Assembly: GCA_050250135.1 (NCBI GenBank)
Contig: JBFWPF010000007.1
Coordinates: 8,066 to 72,065 of the forward strand
Reading direction: 5' to 3'
Origin: JBFWPF01 sp050250135
GTDB lineage: Bacteria; Chlamydiota; Chlamydiia; Chlamydiales; JAFEGQ01
DNA length: 64,000 nt
A program made the translations under genes and the position numbers. Positions 1 to 7,312 of the stretch are shown here, piece after piece. Within the stretch, counting starts at the first letter, position 1; each line of letters opens with the position of its first letter. A model generated the notes under the pieces. The model was not told where the DNA came from and searched no databases. It worked only from the letters and a program-made list of their open reading frames with translations.

Positions 1-851
1 TGGCGCGGGAGACCCGCCGCCTCCTTGACACCGCCAAAACGATCGCCCAGATCGACTGCCTCCTCAGCTTTGCCCAGACGGCGAGGGAGCGGCGCTATGT
101 CCGGCCGACGCTCAATGAAAGCGATGCCCTGTATATCGAGGGGGGGCGCCATCCGGTGGTCGAGGCGCAGATCGGCCCCGCTTTTGTTCCCAATGACGTT
201 CGCCTCGATACAAAGGAGCATTCGCTGACGCTAATCACCGGCCCCAATATGGCGGGTAAATCGACCTACCTGCGCCAAACGGCTCTGATTACGCTGCTGG
301 CCCAGGTCGGCAGCTATGTCCCTGCAACACGGGCCGAGATCGGCATCTGCGACAAGATCTTCACCCGGATTGGCGCCAGCGACAACCTCTCCGCCGGCCA
401 GTCGACCTTTATGGTCGAGATGCAGGAGACGGCCAACATCCTCAATAATGCAACGGGCCGCTCGCTTATCCTGCTGGATGAGATTGGGCGGGGAACGAGC
501 ACCTACGATGGGATTTCGATCGCCTGGTCGGTCGCCGAGCATCTGCTGAGGCGGGCCAGGACCCTCTTTGCCACCCACTATTGGGAGCTGACCCGGCTCG
601 AGGGGGTGGTCAACCTCCACGCTGCCGTCAGCGAAAAGGGGGGCGAGGTCCTCTTCCTCCACCGGGTGGAGCCGGGCCCAGGAGACAAGAGCTACGGGAT
701 CCACGTGGCCAAGTTAGCTGGCCTTCCCCTCACCTGTATTGCGCGCGCCGAGGAGATCCTAAAGACGCTGGAGCAGAATCAGGGGAGACCCACTAAGCGG
801 CTAGGCAAGCGAGAGGCCGAGCAGCTCTTCCTTCTACCGGACCCACGCTAG
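1..851 (+). CDS. mutS: DNA mismatch repair ATPase MutS, C-terminal part (5' end outside window)
   Basis: Mismatch-recognition ATPase of methyl-independent or MutL-coupled repair. The reading frame is open from base 3, so the gene enters from the left; 282 codons are visible. They cover the end of the core/lever region and the ABC ATPase: Walker A GPNMAGKST (visible residues about 80-88), the Q-loop region, the signature segment around GQSTFMVEM, Walker B LLDEIGRGT (about 156) and the switch histidine in FATHYWELT. The protein stops soon after the helix-turn-helix region (RAEEILKTLEQ), so little of the C-terminal tetramer/beta-clamp tail is present. Its last 18 bases overlap the 3' end of the opposite-strand small membrane gene. 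The nearby uvrC keeps the mutS-uvrC adjacency known from Chlamydia. Identification is secure. Confidence 0.97.
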   Translation, partial: ARETRRLLDTAKTIAQIDCLLSFAQTARERRYVRPTLNESDALYIEGGRHPVVEAQIGPAFVPNDVRLDTKEHSLTLITGPNMAGKSTYLRQTALITLLAQVGSYVPATRAEIGICDKIFTRIGASDNLSAGQSTFMVEMQETANILNNATGRSLILLDEIGRGTSTYDGISIAWSVAEHLLRRARTLFATHYWELTRLEGVVNLHAAVSEKGGEVLFLHRVEPGPGDKSYGIHVAKLAGLPLTCIARAEEILKTLEQNQGRPTKRLGKREAEQLFLLPDPR

Positions 852-1274
852 GTAGCGATGGGTGAAAAGGGCGGGACCAGTCAGCCGCACCATAACCGCA
901 GCTGCCAAGAGGGCGATGTCGGGTGAGCCAAGGTGGTTCCATTTGTCCCCTTCCTCGGGCTCCCAGGGTGAGGCATTTCGACCCACCCGGTAGAGCTCGT
1001 AGGCCAAAAGACCCGATGAAACAGGACGGGCAAGCAGGATCGGCTCTGCCTCTCGGAGAACTAGCCAAATAAGGGCATAGCGGGCGAGCCTGTACTTGAA
1101 CTTGGTCTTGGGCACTTTGTCCGCGATATGGTCTTCCCGGTTGCCCCCTTTTATGGCTTGGGGGACAATCCGATTCAGACAGTAGAGGACCCAGGCCGTT
1201 GACAAAGGGGTCGCTTTTACCCCCTCAAAAACCCCTAAAGCCCCCTCTCGGACCAAAGCAACCACCCTCTCCAT
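834..1274 (-). CDS. Small membrane protein, paralogue of the gene at 2510-2959
   Basis: No family recognised. About 146 residues with two or three hydrophobic stretches (around ALIWLVLREAEPILLA and DIALLAAAVMVRLTG) and a basic C-terminus. It shares a clear pattern with the 149-aa product of 2510-2959: LREAEPILLARPVSSGLLAYE versus VRELEPYLLARPVSGGLLAYE (compare the first 20 positions), then NASPW-P-E, then LFTHRYLAWVR versus LFIHRFLTWVR at the extreme C-terminus. It is the last gene of a tight minus-strand operon: paralogue, MFS-like carrier, this gene (22 bp gap). Two ATGs are possible, at 1280 and 1274; the GGGGAG Shine-Dalgarno is better spaced (7 nt) for 1274, so that was chosen. Function unknown; an accessory role for the carrier is inference from position only. 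Confidence 0.75.
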   Translation of the reverse strand: MERVVALVREGALGVFEGVKATPLSTAWVLYCLNRIVPQAIKGGNREDHIADKVPKTKFKYRLARYALIWLVLREAEPILLARPVSSGLLAYELYRVGRNASPWEPEEGDKWNHLGSPDIALLAAAVMVRLTGPALFTHRYLAWVR

Positions 1275-1296
1275 GCCCATTCTCCCCTTTTTTAGC

Positions 1297-2502
1297 TCAC
1301 CCTTCTCTAACGACGAGCCGTTTTGTTTTCGCTGCCCTCAGCACCGCATAGGCGCTAAACAAGATCAGGCCACTGCCGATCACAAAGGTAAGCGAAACCG
1401 CCCCGTGTGCCACGAGGAGGCCGCCGAGAAGCGAGGCGGCCAGCCCCCTCACTCCAAGCATGATGTTGCTCGCGCTCGAGTAGGGGGTACTCTCCTCCTC
1501 TCCCGAGAAAAGGTCGGCAGCCAGGTGCCAACTCAGATCATCCCCTCCCCTCATCACCCCGTAGAAGAGATAGGCAATGAAGAGGGCAAAGGGCCACACC
1601 AGGGCGCCCAGCATAAAGAGAGGGACGAGCGCCGCCACCAAAAAGACGAGGGCACAGTAGTGGTAGAAATTGACCCGATTGAGCCAGTGGGCCCAGAGGC
1701 GACTCGTCGCCAAGTAGCCCACCCCCCGGCAGAGGGAGGTGGCGATCATCAGCTCCCCATAGCCGATCCAGGGGAACTGGAGGGCCGTCTCCGGAATCGC
1801 CCGCCGGGCCATCAAAAAGCCAAAACCCCCGACGAAGTAGATCCACTCAAACCGGAAGAAGTCGGGAGAGCGGCGGAAAAGGGAGAGGGCCTCCCTCCAA
1901 GGGCCTAGGAGGGCCGATCCGAGCGGCCTCTTTACCGCCCCTCCCCTCCCCATAGGGATCCTCGAGTTGAAATAGATGCTCAATACACTGAGCGCCCCTG
2001 CGCCGAAGAAGAGCCACCGCCAGCAGGAGACCTGGATATCGAGGAAGAGGGCGAGCAGGATAGGGAGGGCGATCTCTAGGCCGTAGGTGAGGACAAAGCC
2101 GCTCGAGAAGAGGAGGCTCCGTTGCTTGTGGGGGACATTTTGGCGCACCAGCTGGAGCCAGGCGGGGACCGCCCCCCTTACCGACATCATGTAGAGGGCG
2201 TAGGCCCCGATGTAGAACCAGGGGTGTCCCACAAACGGGAAGAGGAGGGCGGGGAGTTTCCCCACCGCTTCGATTCCGATGATGTTTGCCTTAAGGTGGA
2301 CCCTCGGTGCCAGCGCACTCCAGTAGGAGGAGAGGAGGGCCATCGTGGGCCGTGCGGCCATCAGGAGGGTGATCTGGAGGGGGCTTGCCCCCACCTGCTT
2401 AACCAGGATCCAGACGAGCAGGCCGCAGTAGAGGGACCAGAGGGGGCCATCGAGTAGGCGCCCTATCAGGTAGTAGGCCCGTGTAGCCCTCTCTAGTTGC
2501 AT
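1297..2502 (-). CDS. MFS-like membrane transporter
   Basis: A 401-residue polytopic membrane protein with about 11-12 hydrophobic segments spread evenly along its length and short basic loops (for example RQNVPHKQRS after the fourth or fifth segment, the usual place of an MFS loop). Substrate cannot be told. The start was set at the ATG at 2502, which follows the upstream paralogue's stop by only a few bases; the open frame extends further upstream but that part lies inside the preceding gene and looks non-biological (Ser/Pro-rich). It sits between two paralogous small membrane proteins, giving a three-gene operon reading 2959 to 834. It resembles the uncharacterised MFS carriers common in chlamydiae, but this is by architecture, not by a recognised signature. 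Confidence 0.75.
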   Translation of the reverse strand: MQLERATRAYYLIGRLLDGPLWSLYCGLLVWILVKQVGASPLQITLLMAARPTMALLSSYWSALAPRVHLKANIIGIEAVGKLPALLFPFVGHPWFYIGAYALYMMSVRGAVPAWLQLVRQNVPHKQRSLLFSSGFVLTYGLEIALPILLALFLDIQVSCWRWLFFGAGALSVLSIYFNSRIPMGRGGAVKRPLGSALLGPWREALSLFRRSPDFFRFEWIYFVGGFGFLMARRAIPETALQFPWIGYGELMIATSLCRGVGYLATSRLWAHWLNRVNFYHYCALVFLVAALVPLFMLGALVWPFALFIAYLFYGVMRGGDDLSWHLAADLFSGEEESTPYSSASNIMLGVRGLAASLLGGLLVAHGAVSLTFVIGSGLILFSAYAVLRAAKTKRLVVREG

Positions 2503-2509
2503 AGGGTGA

Positions 2510-2959
2510 CTACCTAACCCAGGTAAGGAAGCGGTGGATGAAGAGGCGGGGGCCAGACAGTCCAATGTAGGCGGCGAAGAGGAGGATCCCGATATCTTGA
2601 AAGCCAAGCCGGCTCCACCTGTCCCATGCCGTTGCCAACTCGGGGTCGGTTTCCGGCTGCCAGGGCGAGGCATTCTGCACAAGGCGAAAGCCCTCGTAGG
2701 CCAACAAGCCACCCGATACCGGCCTCGCTAGCAAATAAGGCTCAAGCTCCCGCACAACCAGCCAATAGGCACCCATGGCCCCTAGCGAAGTGAGAAACTC
2801 CCCTCGAACCCCCTCGTTAGAGGCTCGATTACCCCCCTGGATACCTCTCCAAGTCAGGCCACCCAAGAAAATGGTAGCTATCGCGATAGAAAAGGGACGG
2901 GCCTTCAGGATATCAACGGCCCCATCCCGAATAATGAGACTGAGCGCTCCTATCGTCAT
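2510..2959 (-). CDS. Small membrane protein, paralogue of the gene at 834-1274
   Basis: 149 residues, no recognised domain. Hydrophobic stretches lie around IAIATIFLGG, MGAYWLVVRE and IGILLFAAYIGLSG. The conserved block ELEPYLLARPVSGGLLAYE, then NASPWQPE, and the C-terminal LFIHRFLTWVR are shared with the product of 834-1274, so the two genes arose by duplication and now bracket an MFS-like carrier. The ATG at 2959 has a good Shine-Dalgarno (AGAGG, 7 nt spacing). It is the first gene of the minus-strand operon and is divergent from uvrC across a 115-bp AT-rich spacer. Function unknown. Confidence 0.78.
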   Translation of the reverse strand: MTIGALSLIIRDGAVDILKARPFSIAIATIFLGGLTWRGIQGGNRASNEGVRGEFLTSLGAMGAYWLVVRELEPYLLARPVSGGLLAYEGFRLVQNASPWQPETDPELATAWDRWSRLGFQDIGILLFAAYIGLSGPRLFIHRFLTWVR

Positions 2960-3040
2960 GGGTAAACCTCTCTAGCGATTTCGGGTCAATGATACTCCAA
3001 TTGGGGATAAATGTTAATGGTAATAAATTTTTTCCTGCTA

Positions 3041-3068
3041 TTGTCTTGGGGCCGCAACTCGATATACT
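3041..3068 (+). promoter_or_regulatory. Putative sigma-70-type promoter of uvrC
   Basis: A -35-like TTGTCT (3041-3046), 16-nt spacer and -10-like TATACT (3063-3068) lie in the AT-rich spacer before uvrC. The -10 ends six bases before the uvrC ATG at 3075, so a transcript from here would start at or next to the start codon. No Shine-Dalgarno is visible in front of the ATG. Assignment is by consensus match only. Confidence 0.5.
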
Positions 3069-3074
3069 CGGGGC

Positions 3075-4871
3075 ATGCTTGATCTAGACCGTTACCCTAC
3101 CGACCCGGGCGTCTACCTGATGCGCAATCAGAAGGGCGCCGTCCTCTACGTCGGGAAGGCCAACAACCTCCGCAGCCGCCTCCGTCAATACTTTTCTGGA
3201 CAAGACACCCGCCCTCAGATCCCCGCCCTCTTAAAGCGGATCGAGGCGATCGAGACGATTGTGGTTGCCTCGGAGAAGGAGGCCCTCCTCCTCGAAAATA
3301 CCCTGATCAAGGAGCACCAGCCCCGCTACAATGTCCTCCTCAAGGATGACAAGGGGTACATCAGTCTCAAGATCACCACCAAGCACGCCTGGCCGATGAT
3401 CCAGCTCGTCCGCTACAAGGGCAAACCTAAAGCCGACGGCCTCTACTTTGGCCCCTACACCAGCACCTACGCGGCCAAGCAGATGCTCGAGCTGCTGATC
3501 CGCCTCTTCCCCCTTCGCCGCTGCACCGATGCTGAGCTTAAGAGGCGGACAAGACCCTGCCTCCTCTACCAGATCAAGCGGTGTGTCGCCCCTTGCGTTG
3601 GCCGCTGCTCGCGCGAGGAGTACGATGCCATTGTCAAACGGACGGTCCGGTTCCTCCAGGGCAAAGATCGGGAGGTTCTTGCGGAGCTCAAGACCGAGAT
3701 GGAGAGGGCCTCCGAAAAATTGGACTTTGAGCGGGCGGGCGACCTCTACAAGACGATCCAGTATATCGAGCGGTGCACCGAGGAGCAGCGGGTCGATCTG
3801 GGAGGCGCTATCGACCGGGATGTCTTGGGCCTCTACCGGGAGGGGGACGAGGTCACCCTGAGTCAGATCCGTTTCCGCAATGGCAAATTAGTCGGTGCCC
3901 ACCACAACACCTTCTCGAATGTGATCGAAGAGGATGAGGAGCTGCTCACCTCCTTTATCCTCCAGCAGTATCGCGAGCTCGAGCCAGAATGTCAGGAGCT
4001 GCTCGTCCCCCTTCCCCTCTCCGACACCCTCAGCGAGATCCTTTCAGAGGGGCGCAAGAAGCGGTTTACCGTTCACCACCCGACGCGGGGGGACAAGAAA
4101 AAGCTCCTTGAGCTAGCCGCCAAGAACGCCGAGTCGAACTTCCATCAGGAGCGGGATCTCAAAGCGGTCCGCGAAAAAACCCTCATCGAGCTGCAGGAGG
4201 AGGCAGGCCTGGCCAACTACCCCCGCCGGATCGAGTGCTTTGACACCTCCCACCTCAGGGGCGGGCAGCCCGTTGCCACCATGGTCGCCTTTACCGATGG
4301 GGAGAAGGACTCCGCCCGCTACCGGAAGTACAAGATCGAGACGGCCCACCAGGGAGATGACTACGCCGCCATGCGGGAGGTGCTGACCCGCCGTTTAACC
4401 CGCGGCAAAAAAGAGGATGATCTTCCCGACCTGCTGATCGTCGACGGCGGCAAAGGGCACCTCAACCTTGCCCTAGAGGTGCTCCAACAGCTCGACATCA
4501 TCACCGTCGACCTTCTGGGCCTGGCTAAAGAGAAGGGGCGGCACGATAAGGGGATGAGCCTTGAGCAGCTCTTTCTCCCCGACAAAACGCTAGAGCTCTC
4601 TCCCCGCTCTCCCGTTCTGTTTCTCCTCCAGAAGATCCGCGATGAGGCGCACAGAACGGCGATCGCCTTTCATCGGAAGCGGCGCTCCAAGGAGACCCTT
4701 AGAAACCCGCTCGACAATGTGCCAGGGATTGGGCCCAAGAAGCGGAAGGCCCTTCTCAAGCATTTTGGGAGCGCTTCCCGTGTCTTTTCTGCCACTCAAG
4801 AGGAGCTGGCCGAAGTGCCAGGGATCACGAGGCGGGATGTGGAGACTCTGCTTGCAGCTCGTCCAACGTAA
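3075..4871 (+). CDS. uvrC: Excinuclease ABC subunit C
   Basis: Dual-incision nuclease of nucleotide excision repair, acting on UvrB-DNA complexes. 598 residues, normal length for the family. N-terminal GIY-YIG nuclease (GVYLMR near 12, LYVGKANNLRSRL near 25), a cysteine-containing middle section (CVAPCVGRC near 170), a UVR motif for UvrB contact (about 204-232), the RNase H-like second nuclease with ECFDTSHLRGG (about 385) and LLIVDGGKGH (about 452), and a C-terminal tandem helix-hairpin-helix (NVPGIGPKKRKALLKHFG, then EVPGITRRDVETLL). The start at 3075 gives a family-typical N-terminus and there is no sensible upstream start. It has its own promoter-like sequence and may be leaderless. Confidence 0.98.
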   Translation: MLDLDRYPTDPGVYLMRNQKGAVLYVGKANNLRSRLRQYFSGQDTRPQIPALLKRIEAIETIVVASEKEALLLENTLIKEHQPRYNVLLKDDKGYISLKITTKHAWPMIQLVRYKGKPKADGLYFGPYTSTYAAKQMLELLIRLFPLRRCTDAELKRRTRPCLLYQIKRCVAPCVGRCSREEYDAIVKRTVRFLQGKDREVLAELKTEMERASEKLDFERAGDLYKTIQYIERCTEEQRVDLGGAIDRDVLGLYREGDEVTLSQIRFRNGKLVGAHHNTFSNVIEEDEELLTSFILQQYRELEPECQELLVPLPLSDTLSEILSEGRKKRFTVHHPTRGDKKKLLELAAKNAESNFHQERDLKAVREKTLIELQEEAGLANYPRRIECFDTSHLRGGQPVATMVAFTDGEKDSARYRKYKIETAHQGDDYAAMREVLTRRLTRGKKEDDLPDLLIVDGGKGHLNLALEVLQQLDIITVDLLGLAKEKGRHDKGMSLEQLFLPDKTLELSPRSPVLFLLQKIRDEAHRTAIAFHRKRRSKETLRNPLDNVPGIGPKKRKALLKHFGSASRVFSATQEELAEVPGITRRDVETLLAARPT

Positions 4872-5205
4872 AACTCCATTTACTCGACTTTCGTGTCTTC
4901 AAATACTCGGATTTAGCGCTAACCATTACTCGGATTTAGTGCGATCCGCCGTTTTATCTCATTACAATCCAGTAAGTTAAATCCGTGTGGTGAGCTATTG
5001 TCCCGAGGGCGCGGCAGGCGGTGGTTTGTCGCCATTTACTCGAACTTCGTGTGCGCATTTACTCGACTTTTGTGTTCGCTCGAGCACCATCCCGCCTATT
5101 TTGAACAGATTACACTTTCCGTTAACGTCCAAGATGGTGATCTCCATAGGCTAAGCCGACTCTATTGGCAGAGCAGTAACTTCTGAACAGAAACCGCGCT
5201 TTAGA
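4872..5205. repeat. Non-coding spacer with short interspersed repeats (ATTTACTCG family) and a possible element relic
   Basis: This 334-bp spacer between convergent uvrC and rpsN has no convincing gene. It holds three near-identical copies of a 20-base motif, ATTTACTCGAmTTyGTGT, at about 4878-4896, 5034-5052 and 5057-5075, and two copies of TACTCGGATTTAG at 4904-4916 and 4927-4939. Bases about 4994-5025 resemble one end of the 157-bp inverted-repeat element described elsewhere in the window (GTCC-GAG-GCGCGGCAG-GGTGGT), so it may be a decayed remnant. The stretch is more AT-rich than its surroundings. There is no regular repeat-spacer unit, so it is not a CRISPR array. Confidence 0.6.
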
Positions 5206-5511
5206 CTACCAGCTCGATTTGGTGACGCCAGGGATGAGCCCCATGGAGGCCATCTCCCGGAAACAGATACGGGAGAGCTTGAACTTCCGCATATAGCCCT
5301 TAGGGCGGCCCGTTAGCTGACAGCGATTCTTGAGGCGAGAAGGAGAGGTGTCACGGGGCATCTTATTGAGGGCAATCCGAGCCGACTCCCGCTCCTCACC
5401 ACTCACGTGGGGATTCTTAACGGTCTCGCGAAGCCTCTTCCGCTTCTCAAAATGGCGGGCAACCATCGCCTCACGCCGCTTCTGCTTCTCTACTGCCGAC
5501 TTCTTTGCCAT
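5206..5511 (-). CDS. rpsN: 30S ribosomal protein uS14
   Basis: Small-subunit ribosomal protein of the head domain. 101 residues, the long zinc-free form (no CXXC pairs): basic N-terminus MAKKSAVEKQKRRE, then NRCQLTGRPKGYMRKFKLSR, then a C-terminal KSSW, all typical of S14. ATG at 5511 follows the rpmJ stop by 5 bases, so the two are one operon. The bL36-uS14 pair away from the main ribosomal-protein clusters is the arrangement known from Chlamydia. Confidence 0.97.
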   Translation of the reverse strand: MAKKSAVEKQKRREAMVARHFEKRKRLRETVKNPHVSGEERESARIALNKMPRDTSPSRLKNRCQLTGRPKGYMRKFKLSRICFREMASMGLIPGVTKSSW

Positions 5512-5516
5512 CTCGA

Positions 5517-5654
5517 CTACCTCTTACGTGCCGGTCCCTTCTGCCGCTGCTTGCGGTTGGGATCCTTCTTGTTGATCACATAGACCACACCCCGTCTCCG
5601 GACAATCTTGTCCCCTTTAGAGGGGTCTGCGGTAACTGAAGCCCGGTTCTTCAT
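5517..5654 (-). CDS. rpmJ: 50S ribosomal protein bL36
   Basis: 45-residue basic ribosomal protein of the large subunit. Translating 5654 down to 5517 gives MKNRASVTADPSKGDKIVRR, then RGVVYVINKKDPNRKQRQ, ending GPARKR, which matches the chlamydial form of L36 (SIKADPSKGDKLVRRKG type) without the zinc-binding cysteines. ATG at 5654 has a good Shine-Dalgarno (AGGAG, 7 nt). It is the promoter-proximal gene of the rpmJ-rpsN operon. Confidence 0.93.
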   Translation of the reverse strand: MKNRASVTADPSKGDKIVRRRGVVYVINKKDPNRKQRQKGPARKR

Positions 5655-5689
5655 GGGGCGTCTCCTACATCACTTACTGGAATGGCGGG

Positions 5690-5718
5690 ACTATAGGGGA
5701 TAGGGCCTTTCTGATCAA
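5690..5718 (-). promoter_or_regulatory. Putative sigma-70-type promoter of rpmJ-rpsN
   Basis: On the minus strand, TTGATC (5718-5713), a 17-nt spacer and TATAGT (5695-5690) lie about 35 bases before the rpmJ start. The -35 hexamer overlaps the stop codon of the upstream dihydrouridine synthase gene, so the ribosomal pair can be transcribed independently of it. Confidence 0.55.
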
Positions 5719-6614
5719 CCCCCTTTGTTCAACAATTGGGTTAACAGGGCCTGGAGGTACCCCTCGGGGTCGGTCGGCCCGTGGCGGAGGAGCTCCCGAT
5801 CCTCCAGGAGATAGCGGGAGAGCTGCTTGAGTTTGTTAAGCTGCGTTTTGAGGGGGGCCTCTTGAAGGTTCTGGTGGTAGGTGGTCAGGAAGCGGGCATA
5901 GTCCCGGCCGATGGGGTCGCGGGCCTCCCGGAAGATCCAGGGGTTAGCGACCGCCCCCCTCCCGATCATCACCCCGTCACACCCGGTCTCCTCGACCATC
6001 CTAAAAATATCTTTAGGGGCCTTAACGTCGCCCGAGCCGATAACGGGAATTTTGAGCCGTACCTTGGCCCGGGCGATCAGGGACCAGTCAGCGGGGGGCC
6101 CATACCCCTCCCGTTTGGTCCGGGGGTGGAGGGTGAGGTGGGAGGCGCCGCTCTCCTCGGCCGCGGCCAGGATCTCATCGAAGAGGGAGGTGTCGTCGTA
6201 GCCCGAGCGGATCTTGATTGTAAAGGGGACCCGAATCGTCTGTCTCATGGCAGTGGCGATCGTGCAGAGCTGGCGGGGATCTTTGAGGAGGGTGGAGCCC
6301 GCTCCCCTGCCGGTCACGGTGTTGGAGGGGCAGCCGCAGTTAAGCTCTATCCGGGGGGCCCCTCTCCGCTCGAGCTCGGCGGCCATCTCGGCCATCAGGA
6401 GGGGATCGCTCCCCATCACCTGGGCGGCGAGGGGGATGGGGGCGGTCTCGAGGGGGTCGTAGACCCGGGCGAGGCTCTTGATATGGGCACTCTTGGGGAC
6501 CCGGATAAACTCGGTGGTCGCCTCATCAAAGCCCCCAATTTGGGCAATGGCTTTGCGGAAAGGGCGGTCCCCAAGGCCTTCCATGGGAGCAAGGTAATAC
6601 TTGATTTGCTTCAT
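5715..6614 (-). CDS. dus: tRNA-dihydrouridine synthase (DusC-like)
   Basis: FMN-dependent reductase that converts uridine to dihydrouridine in tRNA. 299 residues in a TIM-barrel: start MKQIKYYLAPMEGL (flavin site), catalytic cysteine in LNCGCPSNTV (Cys 95), then TIKIRSGYDD, LHPRTKREGY and IGSGDV, and the phosphate-binding GVMIGRGAVANPW. The GCPS-TV-GRGAG pattern is closest to the DusC branch, though the exact uridine position cannot be told. The start at 6614 overlaps the preceding gene's stop as ATGA, so translation is probably coupled. It belongs to a minus-strand run cysS, NAGPA-domain protein, dus. Confidence 0.92.
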   Translation of the reverse strand: MKQIKYYLAPMEGLGDRPFRKAIAQIGGFDEATTEFIRVPKSAHIKSLARVYDPLETAPIPLAAQVMGSDPLLMAEMAAELERRGAPRIELNCGCPSNTVTGRGAGSTLLKDPRQLCTIATAMRQTIRVPFTIKIRSGYDDTSLFDEILAAAEESGASHLTLHPRTKREGYGPPADWSLIARAKVRLKIPVIGSGDVKAPKDIFRMVEETGCDGVMIGRGAVANPWIFREARDPIGRDYARFLTTYHQNLQEAPLKTQLNKLKQLSRYLLEDRELLRHGPTDPEGYLQALLTQLLNKGG

Positions 6615-7312
6615 CGGACTAAAAGAGCATCGCCTACCGGTTTTTCCCAAGAGAAAAGGGTGCAGGGTTGATTGACCACCTGGCCACGAATGACCAGCGT
6701 TGAGGAACTCCCCCCATCCAGGTTAAGGGCATTCCGACAACCAAGGTCGAGGAGGAGGAGGGTGAGCTCCTTCAAGGTGAGCCCCTCGCTGAAGCCGGGC
6801 TGACTCCCGTCGACCACTAGCAGAAGGCGGGTCCCATCCCAAAGCTCCCCGATCGCCGTCCTGGCATGGCGCCCCGAAATGAAGGTAGGATTGGTGATCG
6901 CCTCACCGGTATAATCCCAAATAGGCTGCCCCTCCCGAATGAGTAGGGGAGTGCCCTGGAGGACATTGGGATAGAGGGACCAGATCTCAGTGGGCAGACC
7001 AGGGGCAAAGTGGATCCTCTCACCCTCCCAGCCGACAGCTCCCCTGGGCAAATGGGGAAGGGCGATCCACTCCCCTTCCCGCTTCAAGCCACCTGCCGGG
7101 CTCCCGTCCTCCTTGAAGAAGCCCCCGTTAACCCCAGCGAGAGCCTCTGCCGCCAGAGCTGAAACCGGCGCCCTCCCTTCGGCCACCGCTATCGAGAGCC
7201 GCTCCCCCCCTTCCAGCAGCAGAAGGTGGACCGACTGGGGCCCTTCGAGGGTGAAGTGGGCGTACTGAAACGCACTAAGGGGGAGGGAAAAAAGAATGAG
7301 AAAGCGGAACAT
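6611..7312 (-). CDS. Secreted phosphodiester glycosidase (NAGPA-domain) protein
   Basis: 233 residues with an N-terminal signal peptide (MFRFLILFSLPLSAFQYAHF). The body matches the NAGPA/DUF2233 fold: VNGGFF in the first half, an internal HARTAIGELWDGTRLLLVVD and the hallmark ALNLDGGSSSTLVIRG near the C-terminus. Known members cleave phosphodiester-linked sugars (the mammalian enzyme uncovers mannose-6-phosphate; bacterial homologues act on cell-wall or polysaccharide substrates); the substrate here is unknown. Its ATG at 7312 abuts the cysS stop with no gap, and its own stop overlaps the dus start, so it lies inside a translationally coupled trio. Confidence 0.85.
   Translation of the reverse strand: MFRFLILFSLPLSAFQYAHFTLEGPQSVHLLLLEGGERLSIAVAEGRAPVSALAAEALAGVNGGFFKEDGSPAGGLKREGEWIALPHLPRGAVGWEGERIHFAPGLPTEIWSLYPNVLQGTPLLIREGQPIWDYTGEAITNPTFISGRHARTAIGELWDGTRLLLVVDGSQPGFSEGLTLKELTLLLLDLGCRNALNLDGGSSSTLVIRGQVVNQPCTLFSWEKPVGDALLVR

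Noticed and set aside
1273..1908. 211-codon plus-strand frame opposite the MFS-like gene.
   Set aside because: Composition (Glu/Gly/Arg/Pro-rich, no domain) is typical of antisense frames in GC-rich DNA; the minus-strand frame is a plausible polytopic membrane protein in a tight operon.
834..2959. The two small paralogues considered as a toxin-antitoxin or holin-like pair.
   Set aside because: They are paralogous to each other, both membrane-associated, and separated by a carrier gene; no toxin-antitoxin feature is seen.
4872..5080. Short repeats considered as a degenerate CRISPR.
   Set aside because: Only five copies of two motifs at irregular distances, no cas genes nearby.
5781..6671. 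296-codon plus-strand frame opposite the dus gene.
   Set aside because: Antisense shadow of dus and the NAGPA gene, whose motifs are unmistakable.
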